Below are positions 22,287 to 35,955 of a stretch of 64,000 nt of DNA, in pieces (positions within the stretch are counted from its first letter, which is position 1; every line of letters starts with the position of its first letter). The notes below the pieces were generated by a model, which had not been told where the DNA came from, did not search any database, and worked only from the letters and a program-made list of their open reading frames with translations. The stretch covers positions 8,370,001 to 8,434,000 of the forward strand of contig NC_003279.8 in NCBI RefSeq assembly GCF_000002985.6. The letters run 5' to 3'. The position numbers and the translations under genes were made by a program. Source of the DNA: Caenorhabditis elegans. Lineage: Eukaryota > Nematoda > Chromadorea > Rhabditida > Rhabditidae.

Positions 22287-24748
22287 TAATCATTTTATTT
22301 TATATTTGTTTTCATTTGTCTCTTTTTCAATCTCTTCTCTGTCAATTCGATGGAACTTGTCGGAAAATCATTTAAAAAATCGATATTTGTCGGGAAAAAA
22401 CACAAGAAAACAAAAAAAACTATTTTTCTTCAAAACGTTTACTTTTTTCTATCAATAAATAATTCAGAGACAATTAGAAATTTTGTACTGTCTGGCGTAG
22501 GAGACATGACCAAATTAGCACGATGACTCATCGGTTACACGAGAAAAAAAAACAGAAATCACAATTATTTTCAAAAGAAAAATTCGAAACTAACCATGAA
22601 AACGGCGATTGAGGGAAAGTTTGATAATCAAATTTCCCCCGTATTTTTTATGGATTTCTCTTATCGAAATAATAGACGACAAGCAGCAATATTGGGTGAT
22701 TTTCGAGATGGTGACAAGTGGAAAGCAGTGTGGCTAATGACCCCGCCTTCCTCAATCGAGAAATGCGCAAAGGAAGAGGTTGACGCGCATGCCGTGAGTG
22801 TTGGCGCATATCTCGTGCAAAACTTATTTTTATATTATTTTCGTCATTTTTTATCTGATTTTATCGATTTTTAATCGATTTTCTTTCCGGTTTTTTACTT
22901 TAAAATTACAATTTACTGATTTTTATTATATTTTAATACGAAAACCAACAATTATTTAGCTAAAACATTAGAAATTGAGAAGACGCCATTTGTTGTGGCA
23001 TTTTAACAGTTGATTTTAGGATACATTCTATAGATTGCGCGTATATTTTTTTGAAAGCATTGAAAAATTAGAAAAGTTCTGTAGTATTCCATGATCACTT
23101 AAAGTTCAACAAAATTTTCATTTAGTTCTCAACCAAGTTACTTTTTTTCATCATAGAACTTGCTTTCCTACCTAACCTTTTTCAATTTTTCTGTTCCCTG
23201 ACATATTGAAAGTCTTTTCCTTTGTTTTTGTCAATTCTCAAACAAAAAAGTTCAAAACCAGCGCCAGGGGAGCATTTTGATGCTCCCTTAAAAAAGTGTG
23301 ATTTTTGCTGAAGATACCAGCCACTTTTTCTAGTGTTTTCTCCGTATAATACTGGAGAAAAAAAGAAGTATATTGTTTCCTTTCTTCTCTTGTTTTGTAA
23401 CGTAACGAACGCGAAGAGAAAAAACGTAAAGATTGCTAATAAAGGGGCGTGTGATGACGAATAGAACGGAGCGGTTACTATCGAAGTTTTTTGAAAACAT
23501 AAGTTTATAGTATTGTTGAAGGCTAATGGAATCCGATCGTTATACATAAAAAATTGTTTTTCTGCTTCTATGAATATCAAATGTTAGTTTGTTTCTTGAG
23601 TAATGGAGGGGGAAAGCCGAGAAAGACAATAGAGTTCATGTTTTCTTTCCGGAGAAATTAACAAGACGAAGGAGGTGCGTCGGGCCCGATCGAGCATAAA
23701 CGAAAAGTTACAACATTGTTTCTTAAGTTAATAAAGTTAAGATTTTTTAAATTTGGTTCAGAGTTGAACATAAGTTTAGTCTAAGGAAATAAAGAAGCAG
23801 GAAGAGTTAAACTAATTTTCGTTGCCGGTCGAAATATTGATTTCACGATTTCGACCACCTTATCCAAATATTTGCATAAGACTTGACTCATAGGCTCGTA
23901 GATCGGGCGGAGGACGAACAAGGAAATTGTGCGCAACGTAAGTAAGTACAACATAGTTTTTGACGCCAAAAGAACACACGAGCTGCTGCTGCAGTAGCCT
24001 ATCCGGAGGAGCCGGAGCCAATGAGAGACACGAAATGTGACATATCGAAGCAAGGAAAAGAAAAAGAAGACGTCCTTCTGTCAGGAGGCGACGGGAAACA
24101 AAATATATGGACTGGGGGACACTGCTAGCTTCTAACGAAATAGAATAGTGGCCTGGGCACAAGAAACATTTTAGGAGATGGGGACTGGGGTGTTTCCTCC
24201 ATCAGGAAACAAAGTGTTTTTAAACCTCGTTGGGTCAACCACCCATCTTTCGTTAGAATTAGCAATGCATATTTCGAAAGTTCCGTAGAAAATATTTTCA
24301 AAAAAAAATGGAATTTCGTAACCTTCCTCAGGTCTAGATAACAATTTAAAAGTTTAAACTTATTTTCTCAAACGAACTTATTTGTGCGGCGAATTTTCTG
24401 ATTTTTTTGAAGTCTAGATAAAAGAAAACATCATAAAATTGAACCTATATAAAGTAAATTCTAATTTTTCCGTAATCCCATGTGGTTACTTTTGATAACA
24501 AAGAAAACAGAATAGAAAGATGTGTCGAAGACTGGTGTTTTGTTCATCGTTTCTTTCTCTGCTGCTCGTTTTCCATCGTATCTCATAAAAATTATGGTTT
24601 TCGGAGCGATTTGTTTGCGTTTCTTTTTTGTTTCCTTTTTCTCCCTCTTCTTTGTCTCTTTTCATTCTTCATTTTCTGAAAACGTTCTCATCTTGTCACT
24701 TTTTCTTTGAATTATCGATTATTACAGGGTAACACAAATTCATCCGAA

Positions 24749-27700
24749 ATGGTTAAAGCCAGAAAGGAGGGAAAAGTCAGCAAAAAGCTGAAACAAAAGC
24801 CAGATTATGGACCGGTGAAGAACAGACATACGTTCCGTGGTTCAAACCACTCAATGAATCCAGGTTGGAATTATTAAATTAAAAACTAATTTTAATAAAA
24901 TTTTCAGATCGAAAACCTGATGCAAAAGATAAAAGTCAACGTTCCAAAGCGACTATCAATCGTCTTCGTATGTACAAGAGTTTCAAACCAATCAGGTAAT
25001 TTATTTATTACTTTGAAAATTTACCTTTTTCATAACTGCAGGGATTCGAAAGGAAAAATTCTGAAAGCCGCCCCGTTCCAGGATACTCTAGCTTCAGGAA
25101 CTCAAGCTAGAATTGAGCCAAACAGAAAATGGTTCGGTAAGTTTGTTTGAAAGTTTGAATAAGTTTAGAATTATTAAAATAATTATAGGAAACACGAGAA
25201 TCATTGGGCAAGAACAACTACAAAAATTTCAAGCAAACCTCGGAAAAGTGCTGAGCGATCCGTTTCAAGTGGTTATGAAACAGACCAAGCTGCCGATTAG
25301 TCTGCTTCAAGAGAAGGCAAAGGTTTGTTCAAATTAATTACTGATTCGAACCGCCACAAAACATTTTTTCATTTGAAGTTTAATACAGCAAAAATGTTTG
25401 ATAGCTGGGTTCTCGTTTTGAAAAAAACTGTATCTACCTTTAAATTTTAAAAATTATTTATTTTCAGACGCAAAGAGTACATGTGACTGAAACAGAAAGT
25501 TTCGAATATACTTTCGGAAAGAAGTCGTTGAGAAAGAAGGCCAAGCTGACTGAGGCTTCACTTGAGGTTTGTTTCTTCTTTAAAGTTAAAGTTATCCATC
25601 ATGTATAATATTTTAATAGGTTGTAGTAAAGATGAATTAGCATAGAAACTTATGGGGTTATTCAAGTAATTGAGCAAAATGTATTTATATACTTGAATAC
25701 AGTTGTGACGTAATTTTTCTACACTTTTTAATTTTCCGACACTACTTGAATAACCCCATTAGAGTAAATACACATCTTACAGGAAATGAGCAAAAGCGCC
25801 GAAGATCGCGATGTGAAGTACAAGCCAGAGCTTGATCTGAGCAGAGAAAAGGAGCTTGGAGATCGCCCAGAAAACATGAATCCATTGTTCCGTGCTGGAC
25901 AGAGTAACAGAGTTTGGGGAGAGCTCTACAAGGTTATTGACTCGTCTGATGTCGTTGTTCAAGTCGTTGATGCCAGAGATCCAATGGTAAGGAAATTAGA
26001 TAAATTGGAGATTTTTCACAGAAATAAAGGTTATGAGGCTAACTTTAAACCATTTATAGAAGTTTCCAATTTTTTACGATTTTACCAAATTTTCAAATAT
26101 TCAACGCAAAAGTTTCAAAAACTACGGCACTCATGAGTACAAAAAAGTCACTGAGAAAGCGTTAATCGTGGTATATTCTTGTCTGCCAACTTAGAAAGAA
26201 GGCACATAACGTTCGTTCACAAGTTTAGTGTTTTTCCTGCTTTTTTTCGCCTCTTGTTCTTCTTTTTTTCTCCCCCACTTCATCTCCGTTTTAGTCGTCC
26301 TTTCTCTTTGTGAGCCAGCGTGCACAACAAAAAATATGAAAAAGAAAGAAAAAAACAAGAGAAAGCTTGTTTGTACTGATGAATTCTGAAATTTTATTTT
26401 TTCGTTATCGCCACCGCTAGGTGAGTGCAGGACGCAAAAATCATCGTATTTCATAGAGAAATTTAAAAAGAAAAAAGTGGCAATAAAAGTTTTACGACTT
26501 CTCCGTTTTCTTTTGCTGATATAGAAAATGTTGCCATTATGCAGAGTATTTTAAGGAAAAAAAATCGGAAACAACATAATTTTTTCAGGGAACTCGTTGT
26601 CGACACGTCGAGGAGTTTTTGAGAAAGGAAAAGCCTCACAAGCATCTTGTAACTGTTATCAATAAGGTCGATCTTGTTCCAACTTGGGTTACGGTGAGTT
26701 CATTTCACAATTAGGAAAAAGTTCCGAAAAAATTTTAAGCGAATTTTTTTTTCGAAATTTAAAAAGTATTTGCGCCAAAAATATGGGCTATTTTTCGAAA
26801 TATCGGAAAAACAAAAAATCATGTTTTTGAAGTAAACGACAGACTAGCAGATTTTTTGCTCACTTTTGTTCGAAGAAAACTTTTAAAAAAAGAAACATCT
26901 TTAACCGCAACCATAACTAATTTAATTTCAGAGAAAATGGATCGGAGAATTGTCAAAAGAAATGCCTACAATTGCCTTCCATGCTTCAATCAATAACTCA
27001 TTTGGAAAAGGAGCAGTTATCAATCTTCTTCGTCAATTTGCAAAACTTCATCCAGACCGTCCACAGATCAGTGTCGGTTTTATCGGATATCCGAATGTCG
27101 GAAAATCGTCACTTGTGAATACACTCCGCAAGAAAAAAGTGTGCAAAACAGCTCCGATTGCTGGAGAAACCAAAGTTTGGCAATATGTCATGTTGATGCG
27201 TAGAATCTATTTGATTGACTCTCCAGGAGTTGTCTATCCACAAGGAGATTCAGAGACACAGATTATTCTGAAAGGAGTTGTTCGTGTCGAAAATGTCAAG
27301 GATCCGGAGAATCATGTTCAAGGAGTCTTAGATCGATGCAAACCGGAACATCTTCGCCGTCAATACGGTATTCCAGAATTCACAGATGTTGACGATTTTC
27401 TCACGAAGATTGCTATCAAACAAGGACGTTTGTTGAAAGGAGGAGATCCTGATATTGTTGCAGTTTCTAAAGTTGTGCTCAATGAGTTCCAGAGAGGAAA
27501 GCTTCCATACTTTGTACCTCCGCCAGGATGTGAAGAGCGAGCTAAAAAGGACTTTTCTCAAGCACCAATCAATGAAATGTGCGCTGATGACGATGAGCAA
27601 TTGCCTTTGGATGCTCAACTCGAGCTTGATGATGTGGCAAGAGTGAGTTTTTTTTTAAATAACTGTGAAGCTTGAATAAGTATATTACTTCAAAAATCCT

Positions 27701-28451
27701 AAATTCAGATATGCCATAATAGAAAATCAGAAAAAAATCGAGGAAGACTGAAAACTCCAAGTAAAAACTCGAATTTTCAAAACTCGCTAAATTACCTGTT
27801 TGAATTCCCTCCTGCAAGAAATTCGAACTGGAAATTTAGCCAAAAAAAAGTGTTTTTCAAGTTGTATTCCCCGATTTTTCGTTTTTCTTTTCTGATATTT
27901 CTGAAATTAAGACAATTTTAAATTTTTTGAAGCAAAAATCCACCTGTAATACCAAAGTACAATATTTTTTTTCAGAATGGAGGTCCAGATGAGGATGATG
28001 ACGAAGCAATTGACGATGAAGAACAGGAAGAACTGACAGAAATTGGATCAACCTGTTCTGGACTCACAGATCTTTCTGGAATCAGTGATTTGGCTGGAGA
28101 CTTGTCAGATGCTGATGATGTGGCCGATGATGATGAAAAGCCATCGTCCAGTGATTCTAAGACAAAGAAATCAAAGACTGATGTGGCGAGCGTACGAACA
28201 CGTGGAAAGCGTGGAGGAAAGAAGGCGAATAAGGCTAAATTATCCGGAAAGACTATCGTTCAGGCCGCGTCGGAAAAGAAGGACAAGGTAACAATAATTG
28301 TTTGATGCATTAATTTCAAAGTTTTTCAATGGTAAAATATTAAATTTTCAAATTCTAGAGCGTCGTCGAATTCGCGAAACCAGGAGCCACAAAGACTAAC
28401 ATGTGGAGAAAGAAGTTGGAGAAAAGACGAAAGGTCAAGCATCAGAAATAG
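24749..28451 (+). CDS. ngp-1: NGP-1, nucleolar GTP-binding protein 2 (Nog2/GNL2)
   Basis: Ten exons: 24749-24863, 24908-24995, 25042-25136, 25189-25322, 25468-25566, 25783-25986, 26589-26693, 26932-27642, 27976-28287, 28359-28451; 651 residues. The N-terminal NGP1 domain is followed by a circularly permuted GTPase domain: NKVD (about 270) comes before GYPNVGKS (about 332) and DSPGV (about 376), the order typical of the YlqF/YawG family. The tail is acidic, then lysine-rich, as in nucleolar proteins. The family checks nuclear pre-60S ribosome particles before export. The ATG lies 22 bases after a TTACAG acceptor at 24727, probably trans-spliced. Intron 25567-25782 holds a repeat. Confidence 0.96.
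25651..25760. repeat. Inverted-repeat element in an ngp-1 intron
   Basis: TATGGGGTTATTCAAGTA at 25651-25668 is mirrored at 25743-25760. The segment TGTGACGTAATTTTTCTACA plus ACTTTTTAATTTTCC and the TACTTGAATAACCCCAT end recurs at 50812-50868 in a sin-3 intron, so the two are one family. Confidence 0.8.
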
Positions 28452-29005
28452 ATGACTTCATTGTTTTTTTTTGTTAATCCCTTTTATTGTTAAAGTTTTT
28501 TTTTTCTGTTTTAATTTTTCGTTTCATTTTATCATTATTGTTGACTACTGTTTCCCGTTCTGTAAACCATTTTCTGATAACTTGTTCAAAATACGTTCAC
28601 CACTTCAATGAAGAAATTTTGTTGTCAATTTTTATGGATTTTTTTTTGAATAATTTTCTGGTTTGATCTCCTATTTTGATATTTCTAACACTTTATTGGG
28701 TTTTTACAAGACTAACATACTCTTTAGATATTTTAAAAGAACATTGAACGGTGGTTTTGAATATTTGAAACTAGTTCTGATTTTTTGAAAAACGCGTTAT
28801 GAAAAAATTCCCAAAAATTTATTACTTGGACTTCTCAGAAAATGTCTATGACTTTCAAAAACTACCCGTTCCTAAAAATATTTTTAGTTCTGTGGGAATA
28901 CATATATATTATTTCAGAAAATCGAGAGAATACTGATTGAGAAGTCGAATTAAAGCCGAACGTTTTTCTGTCCGTATTTAGTTACATCACTAAACAGCAC
29001 CAGAG
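28452..29005 (+). other. ngp-1 3' flank and nepr-1 upstream region
   Basis: AT-rich and without coding sequence. GTATTTAG ending at 28980 is the likely acceptor for nepr-1; ACTAAACAG ending at 28996 is an alternative. The 550-base gap leaves open whether the two genes share an operon. Confidence 0.45.
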
Positions 29006-30169
29006 ATGGCGATTCAGGCCAGAAGAATGCCCGAGGATCCATCGACGGCATGCGAAGGTTAGGAAGAATTTATGTATTTTAGAATTGGAATTGTTGTGAA
29101 TTTTCAAAGTATTGATTTTAATTTTTCCAGATCTGAAATTCTTTGAAAAACGGCTAACAGAAGTGATCACATATATGGGACCAACATGTACTCGATGGAG
29201 AAGTAAGTTGTCTAGCCAATGGAACATGCCTATTTTATGCCTATTTTCACAGTTTCAGTCGCAATCGTCATCTTTGCGGTTCTTGTCGGCGTCATCGGTT
29301 CGAAATATTTTGCCAATGAGGTAAGTGTTTAGATAAATCTTGTAAAACTCAAAAACATGAATATTCTAGTTACAGAAAATTGAAATCTTCCAAATTCCGA
29401 TGATCGACATGTTTCTCACCACTCATCTCGATTTTACTCTCTGCTTTTTCGTCGGTCTTCTCTTGTTTGCCGTGTTTGGTGTTCACAGGAGAATTGTTGC
29501 ACCCACGATGTGAGTTTAAAGATTTTAGAAGTTTTCTCGGCAAAATTTTGTTTTGAATTTATATTAAAATCGTAGGTTTTTATCTCGAAAAAAGCTAGGC
29601 TTATGGCGGAGAAACATTCAGAAAATATATTTATAATTAATATATTGTTGGAAAAGCTATAAAAGACTTCTTTACCAATTTTCAAGCATGTTTCGTCTTT
29701 TGAAATTATTTTTAGGTTGTAATGTTGAATATGATTTTTTTTCGCTCGATTATTAATTTAATTGCAACAATTTCGGAATAAAAATCATTAAAAAGCACCG
29801 GAGAACATAACGAAAATTTCTTGAAAATTCCCTGAAAATTTCTGAAATTGGTGAATCTAATTGAAAACGCCTAAATTGACGTTTTACCGCCAAATTCCTA
29901 ATGAGACCCATAGTTTGGGGGCGGAGCTTTTTCACGTCGATTTCGGAAAGTAGCGTCCCCATAGTACAAAACTCAAGTATTTTAAAATTTCTTTTCCGAA
30001 TTTATCTGCTCACAAAACCGCTCAGACATTACCTTTCCAATAAAAATACAAATGCAATACTTTCAGTGTTGCTCGCCGATGTCGTGATGCTCTGTCTCCA
30101 TTCAGTCTGAGTTGTGATCATAACGGGAAACTCATTGTGAAGCCAGCAGTTCGTAATTCTGCTCCATAA
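29006..30169 (+). CDS. nepr-1: NEPR-1, nuclear envelope phosphatase regulatory subunit 1 (CNEP1R1/TMEM188)
   Basis: Five exons: 29006-29057, 29131-29202, 29253-29320, 29376-29509, 30067-30169; 142 residues. The pattern FEKRLTEVI, a membrane hairpin ([14 protein letters not shown] and [14 protein letters not shown]), then [18 protein letters not shown] and [12 protein letters not shown] aligns end to end with human CNEP1R1. The family binds the phosphatase CNEP-1 in the nuclear envelope and endoplasmic reticulum, activating lipin and so shaping lipid synthesis and nuclear envelope breakdown. The 557-base fourth intron carries a repeat copy. Confidence 0.95.
29780..29955 (+). repeat. Dispersed repeat, copy 3, in the last nepr-1 intron
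   Basis: CAAATTCCTAATGAGACCCA and the following GGGGGCGGAGC match copies near 445 and 7115; the upstream CACCGGAGAACATAACG matches their upstream parts. Same orientation in all three. Confidence 0.65.
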
Positions 30170-31386
30170 TACTATCGAGGTGTACACCCAAGATTCTCTT
30201 TCATTAAAAAATAATTGATCTTGGTGAGGTTTTCCTCCCGTAGTTTGATTATTTTTGCCACCGTTTCCTACTTTTCTCTTGTTCCGACTTATATGTGTAA
30301 AATATGGTGATTCAAATTGTATTTATTTTTCCTATTTCCCCGCCCATTCATGGAGTCGTGTTTTTTGTTTGAATTTCGTGACTCGAATAGCTCAAAAAAT
30401 TCAACTTTTCTTAGAAACAGCCGAATTTACAACGGTGCTATTGTATTCATTCATGTTTCTGGAGATCTAAGTAATATTGTTTTTTATCAGTAAATTTTTA
30501 TAAAAACTCGTTGTCTTTTTGGGGAGATTAGCACGAAACACTGATTTTTTTCAAATTATAGGACCTAGGTCCTATAAGTTTGCTATAAGTTCAAATTTTG
30601 TATGTATGTTCAATTATTCCGGTACCCCCAAAGGTTCACTATTTCAGACTGTTCTTTGGAAAGTTATTCGGTTTGAAGAGTACGATGGAAAAACATGTTT
30701 CGATGAACTTGCGAATAGTAAACTGATGAGTGATTCTGACGAAAAATAAATGAATTATATAGGGAACAAGTAATATTCTTCCATAATTCCAAATGATTGT
30801 TCTCTGAAAATGTTGAGAATTGAGGTTGAAAATTTGCAGTCTCTAACCAAAAAATTAGCATAAACCGTTTGAATTCTGGCAAAAACACGAATGGATTGTG
30901 CCAGAACAATGTGAAGAAATCGATGGATATTACTAATCAACACACATAATTTATTTACGATTGGTTCATTAAAAACAGCTGTTAGAATTTCAAAAAAACA
31001 CCGTTCACACATAATATGTCAAGATTGGACCGCCCCTATCTTGGCTGTATGATTTTTTTCAGTTTTTCAAAACGTATTTCATTGTAATTCAAAGTATATA
31101 TATATATATATACATACTTACTATTTGAGTAAATATTTAAAATATTACTGTATTCAAACAAATGCATTTACTTCAACTTGTTTCTTTTAAAATTTACATT
31201 TTCATATACATTGTTCCATGTTTTAATGATTTCAAAACTGTATTTCCACATTCAAAAACTGCGAACTGTGCTCCTATTTCTCTAAGGGTTTATGTAAATA
31301 ATGTCCTCAAAAGTTTAACCATTTGAACCAGACTCCCTTTTGTCCGCCCTCTATGACATATATTTCCTATTTAATTGAACTTTCAG
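30170..31386. other. Intergenic region upstream of the TMEM144-type gene
   Basis: No supported exon. It includes a (TA)9 tract at 31095-31112. A TTTCAG ending at 31386, 27 bases before the next ATG, is the probable trans-splice acceptor. Confidence 0.5.
31095..31112. repeat. (TA)n microsatellite
   Basis: Nine TA units in tandem. Confidence 0.9.
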
Positions 31387-31413
31387 CCACATTTCAATTG
31401 TCGTTTTGTAACC

Positions 31414-33829
31414 ATGATTGTTGGAATTTTGGCATGTCTCACGGCCACTTTTACTCTCGGATCTGTTTTTGCACCTATCAAGAGATTTCCATCAAGTGAT
31501 GGTGAGTTTTTTACGTTTCTAAAATCCTTTTGGCATTTTATTTCGCACAAAATGATAGTAGGCATGCATTAAGACGGATAAGTCTTATCCTTTATTCTGG
31601 AAAATTTGAAGACAAGTTCGAGAACCTGCAATATTTAGAAAAAATTAATTGAAGCAACTTCAAAACATAAAAATAAATGGAAAATTTTTTAAGCCACAAA
31701 TTTTTAAAAAGTTGGTATTTAATGATTATAACACAATAGGAGGGGGTGGAAAACTGTTCCCCCATATATAACTTTCTGTAGAGACTGCATGGGTGCATAC
31801 TATAGTATTGAGATTCTAGGGTTGTGCTGACAGTGTTTCATCACAAAGAGATTTTCAGGTTTCATGGTTCAATTCTTCATGAGTCTTGGTGGATTCATCA
31901 CAAGTCTTGCAATCCATGCTTTACTTGGTTTTCCCCCAATTTATCCATTGGCTATGCTTGGAGGAGCTCTGTGGTGTGCAGGTAATCACTTCAATTTTAA
32001 AAAGTGAAGAAATAATATTTTAGCAAACGCCTTTGCATTTCTCATAATGAACCGTCTTGGATTAGCAGTTCCAATTCTTATTTGGAGTACTGTATCCTGT
32101 TTAACAGGATGGGCAACCACTAGATATGGGTTATTTGGTGTACCGAAAGGTATTCCAAGTTCAGTGATTCTTAATTATATTGGTATTATTGTTCTTGTTG
32201 TCGGGTAATATTAAAATCATATGTTGTTTTAAATTTAAATTCATTATTTCAGAAGTTCTTTCTTCCTTTTCATCAAGAGCCACGTCTACATTCCAAAAAA
32301 ACGAAACAATTCTGAGAGTCTTACGTCGGGAGGAGAAATTCCATCAAAGAAAAGTGTAATATTTCGTGAAATTTAATGTTTGAAATGAAATTAAAATGTG
32401 TGAAATTTCAGATGGCAACGCAATCCTCAGAAGAAGATGATATAGTTCAACACCCACATCATGTTTCTCCAATTGTTAGAATAGTGTAAGTTGAATATTC
32501 AACTGTAGGGCAAAACTCTTAATGATAAAATGATAACTAAATTTATTAATAAACAATTACAATAATTTATTCGAAGATAATATTTATTTTTTAGTAGCAC
32601 GAAAACAATTTCAAAAACAGTTTTTCAGATTTTTTTTCGAATTTTATTCAACTCAAAAAAATTATTTGATTCTGTATTAATTTTTGCAGATGCTTCCTTG
32701 CAGCAATTTTCAGTGGCCTATTCTATGGAAGCATGTGCACTCCAGTAACATTTATCCAAAATAGGCCAGATTTATACCCAGGTGCACCAACTGAAGGGCT
32801 TCCTTATCTATTTTCATTTTTCTGTGGAATCATGCCAATGTCTACTTTCGTATTGGTCATCTATTCTGCAGTCAAGTAAGATATTTTCTTATCCATTTTA
32901 ATATAAAACTACTGTTGGGTTACTGTAGAAAAACTGACATGAACACACAAAGTTATTAAATAATGATTTTTCAAAAACAACAAGCAAGAAATGCCTTGGT
33001 GGCATGCTAAAAAATAGACTATTTATTTTGATTAGAAATAAACATCCGATATAAATGAAGTTTGTCAAAAAAACACAAAATCGAGAATTTTCGATAGAAA
33101 GCTAAACCAACATTTTTTCAAAAACAATTTTTAGCGCTTCAACCGCAAACATCCCTCGTGACAATTAACCATAAAAACCTTTCAAACAATTCAACAAAAC
33201 TTGATAAAATAAAATATAATATTACAGAAAGAACAATCCATCTCTTCCATCATATTTGGTACTTCCATCACTTTTCGGAGGACTTTTATTTGCAATTGGA
33301 ATGGGAGGATTTTTCATTGGAAATCAAAAACTTTCACAAACAATTTCCTATCCAATCTGTTCATTTGCACCTGGTTTGATTGTCAGTGCATGGAGTGTCC
33401 TGTATTTTAAGGAGATTACGGTAAGACCACCGGGAATTATGGAGATTTTTTTCGAAACGGAAAAATGGACTAGGTGCATCTAAAAACTTTTGCCAGAAAA
33501 TCGGCGCCTTGTGAATAGAAATTGGACTATTTGGACAATTCCGAGAGACATACCCGAACATTTTTTTATTGCTCTATTCCCAAACTGTCGGCAATCGGAA
33601 ATTACAGTTTCTTGATACTTTTTGAGTTGGACAAGATCCGAAATTGTTTGACAATTTTAACAAAAAGTGAATTAATCATTGTCAACAGTTGGCATTCAGA
33701 CTGTTGAGAGATTGTGCACTACAATTGTGACTATTTTTCCAGGGAAAACGAAATTTAATTCTACTCGGTATTGCATATGCATTCACACTTGTTGGAGTCA
33801 TTATGGTAACAGTATCCAAGGATCTTTGA
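31414..33829 (+). CDS. TMEM144-family multi-span membrane protein
   Basis: Eight exons: 31414-31501, 31859-31981, 32024-32204, 32253-32355, 32412-32485, 32690-32875, 33228-33420, 33743-33829; 344 residues, the usual length for TMEM144 (human 345). About ten membrane spans are visible; family marks are GSVFAPIKRFPSSDG in the first span, LGGALWC, a mid-protein cytoplasmic loop, and GLFYGSMCTPVTFI. The family belongs to the drug/metabolite transporter superfamily and is predicted to move carbohydrates; the substrate is not shown by the sequence. The start follows an acceptor at 31386. It may share regulation with nepr-1 but is 1.2 kb away. Confidence 0.93.
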
Positions 33830-34038
33830 TCAATTTTAATCAAACTTGATTCTATTTGTCAATTGATAATCGATTATTTTCCCATAACGAACAGGAAAAC
33901 AATCGAAATTTCTCACGAATAAACGGTTAAAAACACTTTTTTTCATGGCAGCATTTATTCAATAACTCATCATAAATCAATTGCAACATGAACTTAGTCA
34001 GTCTCTTGCTTCTTCTTGTGATCCTTTGACTTCTTTCT

Positions 34039-35955
34039 TTACTTATCTGATGCTTCAATAGATTTGGAAGAACTATCGATGATGGATGATTTTGCAGAGT
34101 TCTGAAATTGCAAATGCGTCAATTTCAGAGTTAGCTGAGAGAAAAGTGGTACAAGTACTGGAGGATAACTGCAGATTTGGAAATATTAAGTGTTCGTCTT
34201 GTGAAGAGATGACTTTCTTTCTTTAACTTAACTTAAAACTTTCTAAAACTACAGTGAGAACTACAGTAATCATATTGTACCTCTACAGTGCAGTACCCCT
34301 TTCATGGAAGCCCTATGTCTGGGACTCCTTAATAACACATACCTTGCTTTTGCTCGACTTCTTATTTCTCTTTTTCTTTAACGACTTTTCACTTTGATCA
34401 TTCTCAATCATCTCCTTTTTCTTCTTCTTCGGCTTTTCCCCATTCAAACAAATACTGGCACATTGTACACCATCATTGCAACAATCACAATCGTAAACAT
34501 TGATACTGAAATTAAACTTATTACAAATTTTTATATTTTTACAAACTTACATTTTTGAATAGATGGTCTTCAAACTAGCCGGCTTTGACTTCTTTTCCTT
34601 CTTACTCTTCATACTTTTTCTACTTTTCTTCGAGCTTTTCAAAGATCTTGCAATTTCATCAAGTTGCTTTTTCATAGCACATTGCTTCAACATCAACCGA
34701 CTTCTCTCACGAGTTCCTGGAGATGAAGCTCCAGGGAAACGAGTTCCAGAACTGACACGTGTCAATTTGATAACTGGAGAAGAATCTTCAGATCCAGTCG
34801 GGCTTCTACTTTGATATGTTTTTCTTGATCTTGAAGAAGAATTATTAGCATCTTCTCTCTCCTGAATACTTGATTATTGGAGTTAAAGAAAAACCGTTTG
34901 AATTACTTTTTCCATTCTAGCAAACGCACGAGCAGCTTTTCTTGTCGTTTCTCTAGTTTTCTCCGATCGAGCACCAGGGAATACGGTCGGAGCAGTCAAT
35001 GGGCTGAAAATTAAAATGTTCTATTGTTATGAAATCGGATCTTACATTCCCCGATAATCATAAGCAACGGCCGTCAGAACAGGTGAACTTGTGGTTGTCG
35101 ATGATTTTTGCGATTTGGAAGATTGTGAAGACGATCTAAAATTTTCAGATTACAATGATTTTTGTTTTCACAAGAGTACGGAGATTTTCCGATATTTCTT
35201 TTTATGCTTTATCATTTGTGGTAGAAATCTGATTGAACACGTAGAGGGCGACGTGTAGAAGAATAGAGATATAAGCAGGCAAGTAGGCATACAGTCATGA
35301 AAGCAGCTAGGCATGGATCTGAAGAATGCCTGGAGACGTGTCATGTCAGCCTTCCAACGTCTTCCTTCCTACTACGTATCTACATATCTAGCTGCGTACC
35401 TACCAATTCCTGCCTGTCTATCTACGTGCCTACATCGCATCAGCCTTCCCACTTGCCTATATCATGCCTGCCCATTCTTAAAAGATCAAAAACTCACAAA
35501 ATGTCGGTCTTTGCCAAACTGTGCGGACACGTGGTTCCAATTTGGAATCGTTTTCTAATTTTACAGTTTAAAATCTTCAAATCCTCCAAAATCTGCATTG
35601 TTTCATCATCCAAATAGTCAGTTTTGTCTTCACGTCTGTTGAATTGACTCCATTTCTTTGATACGTGGATTGCACGTGACGTCATTCGTTTTCCATGTTT
35701 CGATGATGACTTCGGTTTGCCTTCTTTTGATTTGCGATCTTTTTTGAGAGTTTTGAGATTCAGAGATGAGTTTCTTGATGGAGGAGACGAAGATGATTTA
35801 GATGAACGAAGTGAATCATTAATATTCTTTCCTTCAGGTTTTACTGAAACTCTCAACATTTCCTCTTCCATATCATCATTGGCTCGCTTGTAATAGATTG
35901 TGAGACCATCTGGACGACGATCAATACGAGTTGTTGAATGACGTCTTCGAATCAT
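34039..35955 (-). CDS. Unrecognised serine/lysine-rich basic protein with a cysteine cluster
   Basis: Six coding exons on the minus strand join in phase: 35955-35498, 35135-35046, 35003-34907, 34861-34551, 34505-34343, 34101-34039; 393 residues from the ATG of MIRRRHSTTRIDRR. An upstream exon, 36536-36482, splices in frame to 35977 and stays open but has no ATG, so it is either 5' UTR or part of a longer N-terminus. The protein is rich in Ser, Lys and Arg, with long disordered stretches, and has a compact cluster CDCCNDGVQCASIC near residue 325 that could bind metal. Lysine-rich KKRNKKSSKSK follows. A nuclear location is likely from composition; no family was recognised. Gene is divergent from the Vma22-like gene. 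Confidence 0.75.
35276..35472. repeat. Imperfect palindrome of GGCAGGC/GCCTGCC words in an intron
   Basis: GCAGGCAAGTAGGCAT at 35276 is mirrored, with interruptions, by ACTTGCCTATATCATGCCTG around 35451-35470. Related words occur at 4052-4087 and 36290-36430. It lies in intron 35136-35497 of the minus-strand gene. Confidence 0.6.

Larger units (their letters stand above)
20028..24722. other. Intergenic region between divergent genes
   Basis: This 4.7-kb stretch separates the minus-strand PQ-loop gene from ngp-1 (+). It contains an AAG microsatellite, a MITE and several AT-rich blocks. A 92-codon frame at 22596-22874 has no similarity I recognise and was not called. Promoters for both genes should be here, one near 20.1 kb and one near 24.5 kb, but I see no definite sites. 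Confidence 0.5.

Noticed and set aside
22596..22874. 92-codon plus-strand frame with a GTGAGT donor at 22795
   Set aside because: No partner exon, no recognised similarity and no acceptor before the ATG; it lies in promoter-like intergenic DNA.
25351..25370. tRNA-like B box on the minus strand (GGTTCGAATCA)
   Set aside because: No A box or cloverleaf could be built from the flanking AT-rich sequence.
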